Of a stretch of 64,000 nucleotides of DNA, positions 28,744-39,458 are shown piece after piece. The notes under the pieces are model-generated. The model was given only the letters and a program-made list of their open reading frames with translations. It searched no databases and was not told the DNA's origin. The stretch spans positions 205,606 through 269,605 of the forward strand of contig NZ_GG697132.1 in assembly GCF_000160575.1 (NCBI RefSeq), given 5' to 3'. This DNA comes from Weissella paramesenteroides ATCC 33313 (GTDB lineage Bacteria; Bacillota; Bacilli; Lactobacillales; Lactobacillaceae). Numbering within the stretch: the stretch's first letter is position 1; each line of letters starts with the position of its first letter. Both the position numbers and the translations under genes were made by a program.

Positions 28744-29622
28744 CTAAATTCGCCGACTACTACGTGAACGATTTGCCTCTTCACTTTTCGGAACGATATT
28801 AACAACTTCATCAAGACTCTTAATTTTCCCAATAAAGTTAACCTGTCCAAGATTCGTTAATTTTAGTTCATCAGTTAAGTAACTAACATCCTTCACCGTA
28901 CGATCAGTTAGTTCTTTAATTAACCCCCAAACAAAGCCAATAAGCAATCCTGCAACTAACCCAGCCAAAGTAATTAATTCAACATTAGGTGACACTGGAT
29001 TCGTATTATTGACTGCTTTTGAAACAACTGAAACATTAGACACACTCATGATTGACGAAACTTTTTGTTTAAAGACTTTTGCAATTTCATTGGCTGCATC
29101 ACGTGCTAATTTACTGTTCTTCAAAGTAACGTTCACTGTAAAGATTTGCGAATTTTGCTGATTGGAAATTGAAATGTTTTGAGATAAATCACTTGTATTA
29201 ATTTCTGATTTATCATATTTAGCATCAACTACCTTATATTCAGCTGGCTGAGCCTGCTTATCAATAACCTCTGACCCGTCAGCTAATGTTTTGTACGTTG
29301 CAGGTTGGGCTTTTGTTACCAACTGTTTATTGGTTGTCGTTAAATTTTTAACAACCGTTCCCAGAATAACCGGACGAGTAATAATATCTTTGTACGTATT
29401 AATCATCTGCACATCGGCTTGTTGATTTTGTAATTGTGTCGTCGTATTTTCATCTTGTTTTCGATTAACCAATAACGCTACAGATGAACTATATTCTGGT
29501 TGAATGACAAACCTTGAGATTCCAAAGGCTGTCCCAGCGAAAACGATTCCCCAAACAATCATCAAAAGCATATTTTTTCGTAAAATTAACCATAGTCGCT
29601 TAATGTCGATTATGTTATCCAT
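28744..29622 (-). CDS. Wzz/CpsC-type chain-length determinant and kinase activator
   Basis: Membrane protein of 292 residues with two helices (about residues 18-38 and 222-242) flanking a large outer loop, the CpsC topology. The short cytoplasmic tail after helix two activates CpsD. First gene of the minus-strand exopolysaccharide operon. The upstream 29623-29725 region is AT-rich with a TAGTATA-type dyad near 29660-29695 and probable divergent promoters, though I find no convincing -35/-10 pair. Confidence 0.9.
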   Translation of the reverse strand: MDNIIDIKRLWLILRKNMLLMIVWGIVFAGTAFGISRFVIQPEYSSSVALLVNRKQDENTTTQLQNQQADVQMINTYKDIITRPVILGTVVKNLTTTNKQLVTKAQPATYKTLADGSEVIDKQAQPAEYKVVDAKYDKSEINTSDLSQNISISNQQNSQIFTVNVTLKNSKLARDAANEIAKVFKQKVSSIMSVSNVSVVSKAVNNTNPVSPNVELITLAGLVAGLLIGFVWGLIKELTDRTVKDVSYLTDELKLTNLGQVNFIGKIKSLDEVVNIVPKSEEANRSRSSRRI

Positions 29623-29809
29623 AAAATATCCACCTATCCATTATTCTTATTTCTATTATCTTAGTTTAGTATAAGTTCAAAACTAAGTATACTATTTTTT
29701 AAACCAAGCTTAAATAAATTTAGTTATGATAAATCTTTTAATTTTTACATTTCAAGCCCCGCAAATACGCTATACTAATCTTAATAATAAAAAAGAAGGA
29801 ACTATTATT

Positions 29810-30577
29810 ATGATTGATATTCATTGTCATCTATTACCAGGAATTGATGACGGATCTGAAGATTTAGATATTTCATTACAAATGGCACGTGATGCAGTGG
29901 CAGATGGCATTACACATGCTTTATTAACACCACACCATATGAATGGTCACTATATTAACCATGCCTCCGATGTCGTAGACTTAACGAATTGGTTTCAAGC
30001 TGAATTAGATAAAAATCATATTCCGCTCACTGTATTCCCTTCACAAGAAGTCCGCATTAACGGGAATTTACTATCGTTAATTGATAATCATGATATCTTA
30101 ACTACAGATGAACAGGGACAATATATTCTCATTGAATTCCCTTCACATGATGTGCCTGCCTTTACCAAAAAAATGTTATTCAATTTACAGGAACGTGGCT
30201 TAACACCCGTTATCGTTCATCCCGAACGTAACACGGAATTAATGGCTCATCCTGAATTACTTTATGACATGGTTAGTAATGGTGCTTATTCACAGATAAC
30301 TGCAAGCTCATACGTGGGTACCTTTGGTAAAGCGGTCCAAAAATTTTCAGAAGATATCTTAGACAATGGCTTAGCTCAAGTCATTGCTTCTGATGCCCAT
30401 CATTTGCCTGATAGAACTTACGAAATGAGCGATGCATTTGCTAAGTTAAAAAAGGAATATGGTTCACGTCGTAGTCATGCATTTGATGATAATGCTAAGG
30501 CATTAATCAATGGTGATCCATTAATTAGATTTGACGAGACCCCTATTAAAAAGAAAAAATTTTTTTCTGCCTATTAA
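29810..30577 (+). CDS. CpsB/Wzb-type manganese tyrosine phosphatase (PHP fold)
   Basis: PHP-family phosphatase of 255 residues that removes phosphate from the BY-kinase Tyr cluster. Metal-binding motifs: DIHCHLLPGIDDG at the N-terminus, LLTPHH (near 42), IVHPERN (near 133), and ASDAHH (near 196). ATG 29810 follows AGAAGGA by about nine bases; an earlier frame start lacks any site. It is transcribed opposite to the cps operon instead of heading it, which is unusual. Followed by a perfect terminator at 30589. Confidence 0.9.
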   Translation: MIDIHCHLLPGIDDGSEDLDISLQMARDAVADGITHALLTPHHMNGHYINHASDVVDLTNWFQAELDKNHIPLTVFPSQEVRINGNLLSLIDNHDILTTDEQGQYILIEFPSHDVPAFTKKMLFNLQERGLTPVIVHPERNTELMAHPELLYDMVSNGAYSQITASSYVGTFGKAVQKFSEDILDNGLAQVIASDAHHLPDRTYEMSDAFAKLKKEYGSRRSHAFDDNAKALINGDPLIRFDETPIKKKKFFSAY

Positions 30578-30588
30578 ATAGTGCTAAC

Positions 30589-30625
30589 AAAAAGCCAGAT
30601 GCTCATCACAGCATCTGGCTTTTCC
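30589..30625 (+). terminator. rho-independent terminator
   Basis: AAAAGCCAGATGCT / AGCATCTGGCTTTT with a 6-base loop; symmetrical, so it also serves the opposing aldo/keto reductase gene. Confidence 0.88.
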
Positions 30626-30660
30626 GACATTCAGTTTTCTACTATATTAATAGTCCGCTT

Positions 30661-31614
30661 TTATGGTAAATCATTACCTGCCGCAAAATAGATGTCATAC
30701 CATTCTTGATGTGACAACTGCACATCACGCCCATCAATCATCTCAGTCAAACGACTCGGCGTCATTGAACCAAGAATAACCTGCATATTTGCTGGATGTG
30801 TCAAAATGAAGGCGACGGCAATCCCATTCTTTGTTGAATGGTGCTTGTCAGCAATTTCTTGTAACTTTTTGTTCAACTCTGGGAACTTATCATTATCAAT
30901 AAAGTGACCTTCAAACATCCCATACTGGAATGGTGACCATGCTTGAATTGTCATATTCTTTAATTGTGAATATGGTAAGATACCACCATCATGATCGACC
31001 GAGCGACTATCTGCCATGTTAACGTGCAAACCTGCATCAACCATCCCCGTATGCATCACACCAAATTGCAGTTGATTAGCAACCAATTTTTGATCCAAAA
31101 CTGATTGTAACAACTCAATTTGCCAAGGATTCATGTTTGAAACACCAAAATGCTTTACTTTACCTGCCGCTGATAATGTATCAAATGCAGCCGCAATTTC
31201 TTCAGGTTGCATTAACACATCTGGCCGATGTAATAAGAAAACATCCAAATAATCTGTCTTTAAGCGTGATAGTTCTGCATCGACTGAGGCAATCAGATGC
31301 TCCTTAGAAAATTCGTAACGCGGTCCCAAAATACCATCTTCAGCCACTGGTCCCTTGTCCGATAAAATACCACCCTTTGATTGTAAAATGATATCTTCAC
31401 GCTGAACGCCAGCCGCTTTTAGTGCACCTGCCAACTTTGAAGTTGACTGACCATTACCATAAATATCAGCTGTATCAAAAAAATTAACACCCTTTGATAG
31501 CACGGTTTCTACGACTTCTTGTGCTTGCGCATCTGTTTTATCCCCCATGCGCATGGCCCCCAACGCAACTGTTGGTACCATCAAACCAGAACCACCTAAA
31601 TTAATTTGTGACAT
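30661..31614 (-). CDS. aldo/keto reductase
   Basis: NADPH-dependent carbonyl reductase, 317 residues, TIM-barrel. Catalytic residues are visible: Asp and Tyr in FFDTADIYGNG (near 45-52), Lys in LQSKGG (near 80), His in FLLHRPD (near 127). It resembles the YdhF-type subgroup. ATG 31614 is preferred because AGGGAGG lies upstream; the longer frame has an unrelated start. Substrate unknown. It lies downstream of rmlB on the same strand but with its own ribosome binding site and an 87-base gap. Confidence 0.88.
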   Translation of the reverse strand: MSQINLGGSGLMVPTVALGAMRMGDKTDAQAQEVVETVLSKGVNFFDTADIYGNGQSTSKLAGALKAAGVQREDIILQSKGGILSDKGPVAEDGILGPRYEFSKEHLIASVDAELSRLKTDYLDVFLLHRPDVLMQPEEIAAAFDTLSAAGKVKHFGVSNMNPWQIELLQSVLDQKLVANQLQFGVMHTGMVDAGLHVNMADSRSVDHDGGILPYSQLKNMTIQAWSPFQYGMFEGHFIDNDKFPELNKKLQEIADKHHSTKNGIAVAFILTHPANMQVILGSMTPSRLTEMIDGRDVQLSHQEWYDIYFAAGNDLP

Positions 31615-31701
31615 ATTTTGTATTCCTCCCTTTTCAGGGTACATTTTACACTCTTTTCTACTGAGAAACAGTGTTGACATTATGAATAGATTTTGTTTGA
31701 T

Positions 31702-32721
<1,020 letters not shown>

Positions 32722-32754
32722 TCACTTTCTCCAAAATTTTTTCATAGTATTTTA

Positions 32755-32798
32755 AAAAAAGAGGTTGAGACAAAAGATGATGTCCCAACCTCTTTTTG
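32755..32798. terminator. terminator of the GTTGRGAC repeat family
   Basis: AAAAAGAGGTTG / CAACCTCTTTTT arms with the inner GAC..GTC pair; followed by GCTAAAAACGTCTTAAT. Related copies lie at 41070, 42090, 52527 and 61964. Confidence 0.8.
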
Positions 32799-32816
32799 CT
32801 AAAAACGTCTTAATCT

Positions 32817-33701
32817 TTATTTCAAGAAATCCGGATCCAGAAATGCTGGATTTGGATACTTATAGAACCCTTCACCTGAAGCAGCTCCTGTCTTTCCTGC
32901 ATCAATCATTGCCTTTAACGCCTTGGCAATTTCTCCAGCTTCTGCATCAGTTTCGGCTTGCGCCAACGATAAATTGTAAGGTGTATTTAGACCAACCACA
33001 TCTAAAATTGCGAACGGACCTTGTGGTGCACCAGTCGCAATCATCCATGACTTATCAATTGTTTCGGGATCCGCAACCCCATTGACCCAGAGCTTTTGCG
33101 CAGCATCTAGTAATGGCACTAGCAATGAATTTAGAATATAACCATGTTGTTCCTTATACAATCGGAATGGGACCATCCGAATGTCCTTAGCAAATTGAAC
33201 AACTTCATCCAAGTACTTCCCCTCAGTTCCTGGATGCCCCATAATCTCAGCGTTGTTATTCTTCCAAATTTGATTAGCAAAATGAATGGCTAAGAATTTT
33301 TCAGGTCGGTCAACATATTCAGCAAACTGTGATGGCACGAATGTTGATGAATTCGTTGCAAAAATTGTCTTTTCAGGTGCTACTGATGACAATTCTTGAT
33401 AGTAGCTCACCTTAATTTTGACACTCTCTGGGATGGCTTCAATAACTAAGTCCGCATCAGCAACCGCTTCTGCCAAGCTTGTACTGAATGACATATGATC
33501 GATTACTGATGCAGCTTTATCACCGTCATCATAAAATGCTTCGTATTCAGGTACATAGCTTGCAAGTAATTGCTTTGCATGGTCTATGGCCTCATCATTG
33601 ATGTCATAAAGTGTGACATTAAACCCAGTAAATGCTGTTTGAAATGCAATTTGACTTCCTAAGACACCACCACCAGCGATAGTAACGTTCTTAATTGACA
33701 T
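32817..33701 (-). CDS. 3-hydroxyacyl-CoA dehydrogenase family protein
   Basis: NAD-dependent dehydrogenase of 294 residues similar to 3-hydroxybutyryl-CoA dehydrogenase/lambda-crystallin. Rossmann motif AGGGVLGSQIA (residues 8-18), catalytic block FLAIHFANQIWKNNNAEIM (His then Asn, near 135), and the C-terminal helical domain with GEGFYKYPNP are present. ATG 33701 follows GGGGG. No other beta-oxidation genes are nearby, so its substrate could be a free hydroxy acid rather than an acyl-CoA. Confidence 0.85.
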   Translation of the reverse strand: MSIKNVTIAGGGVLGSQIAFQTAFTGFNVTLYDINDEAIDHAKQLLASYVPEYEAFYDDGDKAASVIDHMSFSTSLAEAVADADLVIEAIPESVKIKVSYYQELSSVAPEKTIFATNSSTFVPSQFAEYVDRPEKFLAIHFANQIWKNNNAEIMGHPGTEGKYLDEVVQFAKDIRMVPFRLYKEQHGYILNSLLVPLLDAAQKLWVNGVADPETIDKSWMIATGAPQGPFAILDVVGLNTPYNLSLAQAETDAEAGEIAKALKAMIDAGKTGAASGEGFYKYPNPAFLDPDFLK

Positions 33702-33817
33702 ATAAAATCCCCCAATTTCATACTTACGAATAGATATATCCGACAACATTCAACATATACTAATTATATCACTCTTATCATTTTTACCCCGGTTTTGGTG
33801 TCCACTCCATTGCATAT

Positions 33818-34975
<1,158 letters not shown>

Positions 34976-35000
34976 TTATCAATATCTCATTTTATCTAAT

Positions 35001-35043
35001 AAAAAAGAGCGCGAAATTCTGATTTTCATCAGAGACTTCGCGC
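35001..35043 (-). terminator. attenuator terminator before the cystathionine enzyme
   Basis: GCGCGAA..CTCTGAT / ATCAGAA..TTCGCGC stem with a GAAA loop, then a run of T on the minus strand. Just upstream (35048-35083) a second hairpin, AGTTC..ACCC / GGGGT..GAACT, is seen. Confidence 0.8.
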
Positions 35044-35114
35044 CCATAGTTCAACCCCCAGCCAAGTGGGTATCGAACTTTTTAAGGTGATTATTCCTCA
35101 AAAATTGCCCAATA

Positions 35115-35189
35115 CTAATCGGCCGAACATCGCATTAAGCGCGTTGTTCGACAAAAACAAACTGTTAAATTAAGCATTGTTTGATTCAT
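35115..35189 (-). CDS. 24-residue Cys-containing leader peptide
   Basis: ATG 35189 follows a strong GGAGGG site (35200-35195). The peptide starts MNQTMLNLTV, then CFCRTTRLMRC, ending SAD; three Cys and three Met in 24 residues. The codons after the CFC pair lie in a hairpin (CGAACA.CGC / GCG.TGTTCG). With the downstream hairpin and terminator this has the layout of translational attenuation. Confidence 0.65.
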   Translation of the reverse strand: MNQTMLNLTVCFCRTTRLMRCSAD

Positions 35190-35218
35190 AATGACCCTCC
35201 ACTAGATTTATTGACAAT

Positions 35219-35248
35219 AGTGTACCTGTATCATGACACTACTGTCAA
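35219..35248 (-). promoter_or_regulatory. promoter of the leader-peptide transcript
   Basis: -35 TTGACA (35248-35243), 18-base spacer, -10 TACACT (35224-35219), directly after the mntH stop codon. Confidence 0.65.
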
Positions 35249-35252
35249 GCAC

Positions 35253-36596
35253 TTAAAATAATGGTGCTAACGTATCAATAATTAATTTGATATTCAAAAT
35301 AGTCAATACAATTGCGATTGTATAACCTGTCCACTTAGCCCAAGCATTGTTCTTAAACTCACCCATAAACTTTGCTGAAGATGTAAAGTAGATCAGTGGG
35401 AACATTGAAAATGGTAAAGCCACTGATAAGAAGATCTGTGAATAAACCAGCAGTTGATCCAATGCGCCTTCGGTTGCCCCAAAGATGATTGTGAAGATGA
35501 TAATAGGCACCAAAGCTAACCCACGGGTCACTAGACGTTGTAACCACATTGGCATCCGCAAAGTTGTATAACCTTCCATGATAATTTGTGCAGTCAAAGT
35601 TCCAGTGATTGTTGAATTTTGACCTGACGCTAGCAAAGCAATGGCGAACAACATGCTCAAGAATGGGCTAGCAATCGCACCAACAATCTCACGATTGTTA
35701 AGAGCATTGAACAAATCACCAAAGGCTTCTAAGTCAGAACCATGACCGAAGAAGAGCGCTGCACCGACAATCAACAACAAGGCGTTAACGATAAAAGCAC
35801 CAGTCAATTGAATGTTTGAATCCCAAGCAGTAAATTTCAATGCTTCCTTAATGCTCTTCTTATCACGTTTTACTTGACGTGTTTGTGAAATTGATGAATG
35901 TAGGTAAAGGTTGTGTGGCATAACTGTGGCACCAACAATTCCTAGTGCTAACATCAATTGACTATGATGCAACACTTCCTTGTGTGGCACTAAATTGATT
36001 GCTGCGGCACCCATATCGGGCTTTGCCAAAATCGCCATGTACAAAAAGATTCCTAAAATAACCAGAATCAATGTCGCAACAATCGCCTCAATTTTACGGA
36101 AACCTAACTTCATTAATAATAGTAATAGCAACACATCTGCTGCGGTAATTAAAACACCCCACAACAATGGTAAACCAAATAATAAATGAATGGCGATAGC
36201 TGCACCAATTACTTCAGCCATATCAGTTGCCATAATGGCCAACTCAGTCATGATCCAAAGTAACCAGCCCACCGCTTTATTCGTACTATCTCTAGTCATT
36301 TGCGCCAAATCTTTTTGCGCCACAATCCCTAACTTGGCGGCCATGTATTGTAGCAACATCGCAATTAAACTTGAAATCAAAACAACTGATAACAATAAGT
36401 AGTGGTATTGTGCACCACCGACAATTGACGTAATCCAATTTCCTGGATCCATGTAACCAACCGCAACAAGTGCTCCTGGTCCACTCCAAGCCATTAATTT
36501 ACGTAAAAATCCACCTGTTGTTGGCACCTCAACAGAACCATTGATCTCAGCAAGGCTTTGATTATCTGATTCTGGTGTCGTTGTTTTCTCTACCAT
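35253..36596 (-). CDS. mntH: Nramp divalent metal transporter (Mn/Fe)
   Basis: Proton-coupled Mn2+/Fe2+ importer, 447 residues with 11 helices. The metal-site motifs DPGNW (in helix 1, near residue 51) and [10 protein letters not shown] (helix 6, near 225) are intact. A possible cre (TGAAAGCGTTTACC, 36708-36695) lies about 100 bases upstream. ATG 36596 follows AAGGA by only three bases. Manganese import fits the oxygen-tolerant, catalase-poor lifestyle of this group. Confidence 0.92.
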   Translation of the reverse strand: MVEKTTTPESDNQSLAEINGSVEVPTTGGFLRKLMAWSGPGALVAVGYMDPGNWITSIVGGAQYHYLLLSVVLISSLIAMLLQYMAAKLGIVAQKDLAQMTRDSTNKAVGWLLWIMTELAIMATDMAEVIGAAIAIHLLFGLPLLWGVLITAADVLLLLLLMKLGFRKIEAIVATLILVILGIFLYMAILAKPDMGAAAINLVPHKEVLHHSQLMLALGIVGATVMPHNLYLHSSISQTRQVKRDKKSIKEALKFTAWDSNIQLTGAFIVNALLLIVGAALFFGHGSDLEAFGDLFNALNNREIVGAIASPFLSMLFAIALLASGQNSTITGTLTAQIIMEGYTTLRMPMWLQRLVTRGLALVPIIIFTIIFGATEGALDQLLVYSQIFLSVALPFSMFPLIYFTSSAKFMGEFKNNAWAKWTGYTIAIVLTILNIKLIIDTLAPLF

Positions 36597-36694
36597 CAGT
36601 CCTTTTCTCCCATAATGTCTTGTTGGTAATGTCCTCTATCCTAGTATCTAATAAAGTTAACAAAATTCAAACCATTACCTATCATTTCGTTCAA

Positions 36695-36708
36695 GGTAAA
36701 CGCTTTCA
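36695..36708. promoter_or_regulatory. cre-like site upstream of mntH
   Basis: TGAAAGCGTTTACC on the minus strand agrees with cre except for the last base. Confidence 0.5.
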
Positions 36709-36766
36709 AAATGTTTTCTTAAGTTAATTGCAAGATGTTCTTTTTTCAGTCTTAAATGTTAGTAAT

Positions 36767-36810
36767 GAAAAAAGTTCCATAAACCTAGTTTTCACTAAGT
36801 TTATGGAACT
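36767..36810 (-). terminator. terminator of the tRNA operon
   Basis: AGTTCCATAAAC / GTTTATGGAACT stem, extended by ACTA/TAGT, followed on the minus strand by TTTTTTC. Confidence 0.85.
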
Positions 36811-36817
36811 TAAAATA

Positions 36818-36901
36818 TGCCGTCGATGGGGGTCGAACCCATACTCCCTTGCGGGAACTGGATTTTGAGTCCAGCGCGTCTGCCAATTCCGCCACAACGG
36901 C
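36818..36901 (-). tRNA. tRNA-Leu (CAA)
   Basis: 84-base class II tRNA; acceptor GCCGTTG/CGACGGC, anticodon loop CTCAAAA giving CAA, long variable arm, T arm GGGTTCGACCC. CCA is not encoded. Confidence 0.92.
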
Positions 36902-36947
36902 ATGTAATAATTAAATAAGTGAATTAATAATAAACGGTTACACCGAA

Positions 36948-37031
36948 TGCCGTCGATGGGGGTCGAACCCATACTCCCTTGCGAGAACTGGATTTTGAGT
37001 CCAGCGCGTCTGCCAATTCCGCCACAACGGC
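36948..37031 (-). tRNA. tRNA-Leu (CAA), tandem copy
   Basis: Same as the neighbouring tRNA-Leu except for one base in the variable arm (GCGAGAA on the plus strand versus GCGGGAA). A recent tandem duplication is the simplest reading. Confidence 0.92.
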
Positions 37032-37087
37032 ATATTTAATTATTATTATATAAAATTATGTAAAGAGTGAATTCTTCTCACTCTAAG

Positions 37088-37161
37088 GGCGGTAGATGGG
37101 GATCGAACCCACGCGTGCCGGAACCACAAACCGGTGTGTTAACCACTTCACCACTACCGCC
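37088..37161 (-). tRNA. tRNA-His (GTG)
   Basis: Anticodon loop TTGTGGT; carries the extra G at -1 opposite C73 expected of tRNA-His. Confidence 0.92.
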
Positions 37162-37174
37162 ATCATCAGATAAA

Positions 37175-37245
37175 CAGGGGTAGAGGGAGTCGAACCCCCA
37201 CCGACGGTTTTGGAGACCGTTGTTCTACCATTAAACTATACCCCT
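37175..37245 (-). tRNA. tRNA-Trp (CCA)
   Basis: Acceptor AGGGGTA/TACCCCT, anticodon loop CTCCAAA, T arm GGGTTCGACTCCC. Confidence 0.92.
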
Positions 37246-37287
37246 ATTTTGAGATGGTTATTATTGATAATACGATGTATTATCAAA

Positions 37288-37360
37288 TGGCGCGGGGCGG
37301 AATCGAACCGTCGACACTACGAGCTTCAATCGTATGCTCTACCAACTGAGCTACCGCGCC
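37288..37360 (-). tRNA. tRNA-Phe (GAA)
   Basis: Acceptor GGCGCGG/CCGCGCC, D arm GCTCAGTTGGTAGAGC, anticodon loop TTGAAGC. Confidence 0.93.
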
Positions 37361-37368
37361 ATTATAAA

Positions 37369-37442
37369 CGGTCACAACGGGATTCGAACCCGTGATCTTT
37401 CGCGTGACAGGCGAACGTCATAACCAACTAGACCATGCGACC
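37369..37442 (-). tRNA. tRNA-Asp (GTC)
   Basis: Acceptor GGTCGCA/TGTGACC, anticodon loop CTGTCAC, T arm GGGTTCGAATCCC. Confidence 0.92.
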
Positions 37443-37444
37443 AA

Positions 37445-37517
37445 TGGACGTTACAGGGATCGAACCTGTGACCCCCTGCTTGTAAGGCAGGTGCTCTCCC
37501 AGCTGAGCTAAACGTCC
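37445..37517 (-). tRNA. tRNA-Val (TAC)
   Basis: Acceptor GGACGTT/AACGTCC, anticodon loop CTTACAA, T arm AGGTTCGATCCCT. First tRNA of the seven-gene array, only 2 bases before tRNA-Asp. Confidence 0.93.
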
Positions 37518-37551
37518 ATTCTCTGTTGTCATAAACTCAACAACAGAAATT

Positions 37552-37580
37552 ATTATACCGATATTTTTCAACCTTTGCAA
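37552..37580 (-). promoter_or_regulatory. promoter of the seven-tRNA operon
   Basis: -35 TTGCAA (37580-37575), 17-base spacer, -10 TATAAT (37557-37552), about 35 bases before tRNA-Val. Confidence 0.75.
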
Positions 37581-37725
37581 CCCTAAACCGCATATGATTT
37601 TAATTAAATATACTATCTGGCATATTTTTAGATAAAAAGCTTATATATTTAAGAGATTGTGACACCTACTTATGTCTCATGCCCAACGAAATTTCTATAA
37701 CTTAACACACAAATCAATTAGGTAA

Positions 37726-37754
37726 TTGCAACTTTGCGTCATTTCCCCTATAAT
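37726..37754 (+). promoter_or_regulatory. promoter of tRNA-Cys
   Basis: -35 TTGCAA (37726-37731), 17-base spacer, -10 TATAAT (37749-37754); the same two boxes as the opposing tRNA operon promoter. Confidence 0.78.
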
Positions 37755-37798
37755 ATGTAATCGTGGTGGTAATTATATTAATACATAACATACAAGAT

Positions 37799-37869
37799 GG
37801 TAGTGTAGCCAAGTGGTAAGGCAACGGTCTGCAAAACCGTCATCACGGGTTCGATTCCCGCCACTACCT
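37799..37869 (+). tRNA. tRNA-Cys (GCA)
   Basis: Acceptor GGTAGTG/CACTACC, anticodon loop CTGCAAA, T arm CGGGTTCGATTCCCG, discriminator T as normal for Cys. Single gene with its own promoter and terminator. Confidence 0.93.
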
Positions 37870-37878
37870 TATAAAAAA

Positions 37879-37920
37879 GGACAAATTGACAGTGTCGCGT
37901 CAATTTGTCCTTTTTGTTTT
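37879..37920 (+). terminator. terminator of tRNA-Cys
   Basis: Perfect 12-base stem GGACAAATTGAC / GTCAATTTGTCC followed by a T-rich tail; also serves the opposing glycosyltransferase gene. Confidence 0.88.
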
Positions 37921-37928
37921 ATCTTTTA

Positions 37929-39458
37929 TTAATTGAGTACTTGTTGCCAAATAGTTGCCATCTTATTATCCGAAAATGTTTGGGCTTTATCATATGCTGC
38001 AACAGACATTTGTGTCCATGCATCATCATCAAGCAATAGCTCCGTAACTTTTTGAGCCATCGCCAGGTTTGAACCATCAGGGACAATGTAACCATTAACG
38101 CCATCTTCAATCAATGCGTGCGCACCATATGGCACATCAAAACTAACACTTGGTACACCATAGCTCATCGCCTCAACCAAGTTCATCCCCAAGCCTTCAC
38201 CAACCGATGTTTGTAAAATAACTTGGGCTTGTTGGTAAGCTTTCTGCAAGACCGCTTCTGATACATAACCACCAAAAGTAACCCGATCAGCAACATTTAA
38301 CTTAGTTGCTAACTCTTGCAACTCATGCATAATTTCTTGTGTTGCTGCATATCCATAGTATGTCAATGTTGCATCTGGCACAGTTTTAACAACCCGTGCT
38401 AAAACTCGTAATGCCTGTTCTGGACGTTTTTCAGGGGATAAGCGGCCAACATAGAGTAATTGATGTGACTGACGCTCAGACAACGTGACACGTGGTTGTG
38501 CTAGTGTTTTTTCGTCAACAACAACGTCCGGAGCAACTTCAATATTTAGTTGTGGATAACGAGTCTGCAAATCTCTCTGTTGCGCAATCGTGGGCACCAA
38601 AATAGCTGTAAATGCTTGGCCATATCGTTCTAATACATTAAGATACGCCGGATATAATTTACCTCGAACTGGATGCTTTGTATCGCTGGTATGAATATCA
38701 TGTAAATAGGCAAATTTGTGATTTGTTCCCTGAACACCAGCAATAATATGATCTAGGCCACGTCGGTCTGAAATTAACGTTGTCTCAGGCTGTTGACGAG
38801 TAATTTCATTTAAAAAGAATAAGAATAGTTGCTCTTCTGTATTAAACCGATAATCATGGCCTAAATAATTAATCAATTTATACATGCTTGGTAATAATTG
38901 ACCATTTATATTCATGTGGGTGACCTCAAGAACTGATTCACCAGCTAAATTCAAAAATTTTTGCACTGCTAATTGACCATCTGGATGAAAGTAATCAACT
39001 GATGATTTAAAGCCACGCCAATCAAAGTTTTCCCGCACAGTTAAGTTATCAGCTCGATCATAGTACAAAATGTCATTAACTAATCCGACTGTCGCTAGCA
39101 TCACATTTATTTTTGCCACGACACGACCAGCATCTTCAAGGGTTGAATAGTTTGGCCCATGACCAACAATATGGTACTTATCAAGTGGAATTTGTGCTAA
39201 CAAACGTAATGGTTGCTCTTGTCGTTGTACATCTGTTGTCCCTTGAAAATAATCATACATGTTTAATACTTCAGTCGCATGCAATCCGACAGCACCTGCA
39301 TCACGACTTAAAAAGCGATTATAATCTCGCGTAACATAAGCTGCCTTACCCAACATACCTTGTTGCGCTATCCGATTAAAAAACTTCACACGCTGTGCTT
39401 GTGCATGTTCAGTTCCTGAATTATAGGCAAATATATTTTCACTAACAAAGTAATACAT
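37929..39458 (-). CDS. TagE/TarM-like GT4 glycosyltransferase (second of pair)
   Basis: GT-B retaining transferase of 509 residues. The N-terminal MYYFVSENIFAYNSGTEHAQ block and the C-terminal donor site (LLYVGRLSPEKRPEQAL, QTSVGEGLGMNLVEAMSYGVPSVSFDV) match the poly(glycerol-phosphate) alpha-glucosyltransferases (TagE/TarM) and the related accessory-Sec GtfA class. ATG 39458 overlaps the stop of its paralogue (TAATG) and follows GGGAGG; upstream in-frame extension lies within that paralogue. No SecA2/SecY2 or serine-rich adhesin is nearby, so teichoic-acid glucosylation is the favoured role. Confidence 0.82.
   Translation of the reverse strand: MYYFVSENIFAYNSGTEHAQAQRVKFFNRIAQQGMLGKAAYVTRDYNRFLSRDAGAVGLHATEVLNMYDYFQGTTDVQRQEQPLRLLAQIPLDKYHIVGHGPNYSTLEDAGRVVAKINVMLATVGLVNDILYYDRADNLTVRENFDWRGFKSSVDYFHPDGQLAVQKFLNLAGESVLEVTHMNINGQLLPSMYKLINYLGHDYRFNTEEQLFLFFLNEITRQQPETTLISDRRGLDHIIAGVQGTNHKFAYLHDIHTSDTKHPVRGKLYPAYLNVLERYGQAFTAILVPTIAQQRDLQTRYPQLNIEVAPDVVVDEKTLAQPRVTLSERQSHQLLYVGRLSPEKRPEQALRVLARVVKTVPDATLTYYGYAATQEIMHELQELATKLNVADRVTFGGYVSEAVLQKAYQQAQVILQTSVGEGLGMNLVEAMSYGVPSVSFDVPYGAHALIEDGVNGYIVPDGSNLAMAQKVTELLLDDDAWTQMSVAAYDKAQTFSDNKMATIWQQVLN

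Noticed and set aside
29640..29780. Promoter TTTACA/TATACT for CpsB
   Set aside because: Spacer would be 21 bases, too long for a confident call.
36724..37395. Short ORFs across the tRNA array on both strands
   Set aside because: They are translations of tRNA sequences and have no start signals.
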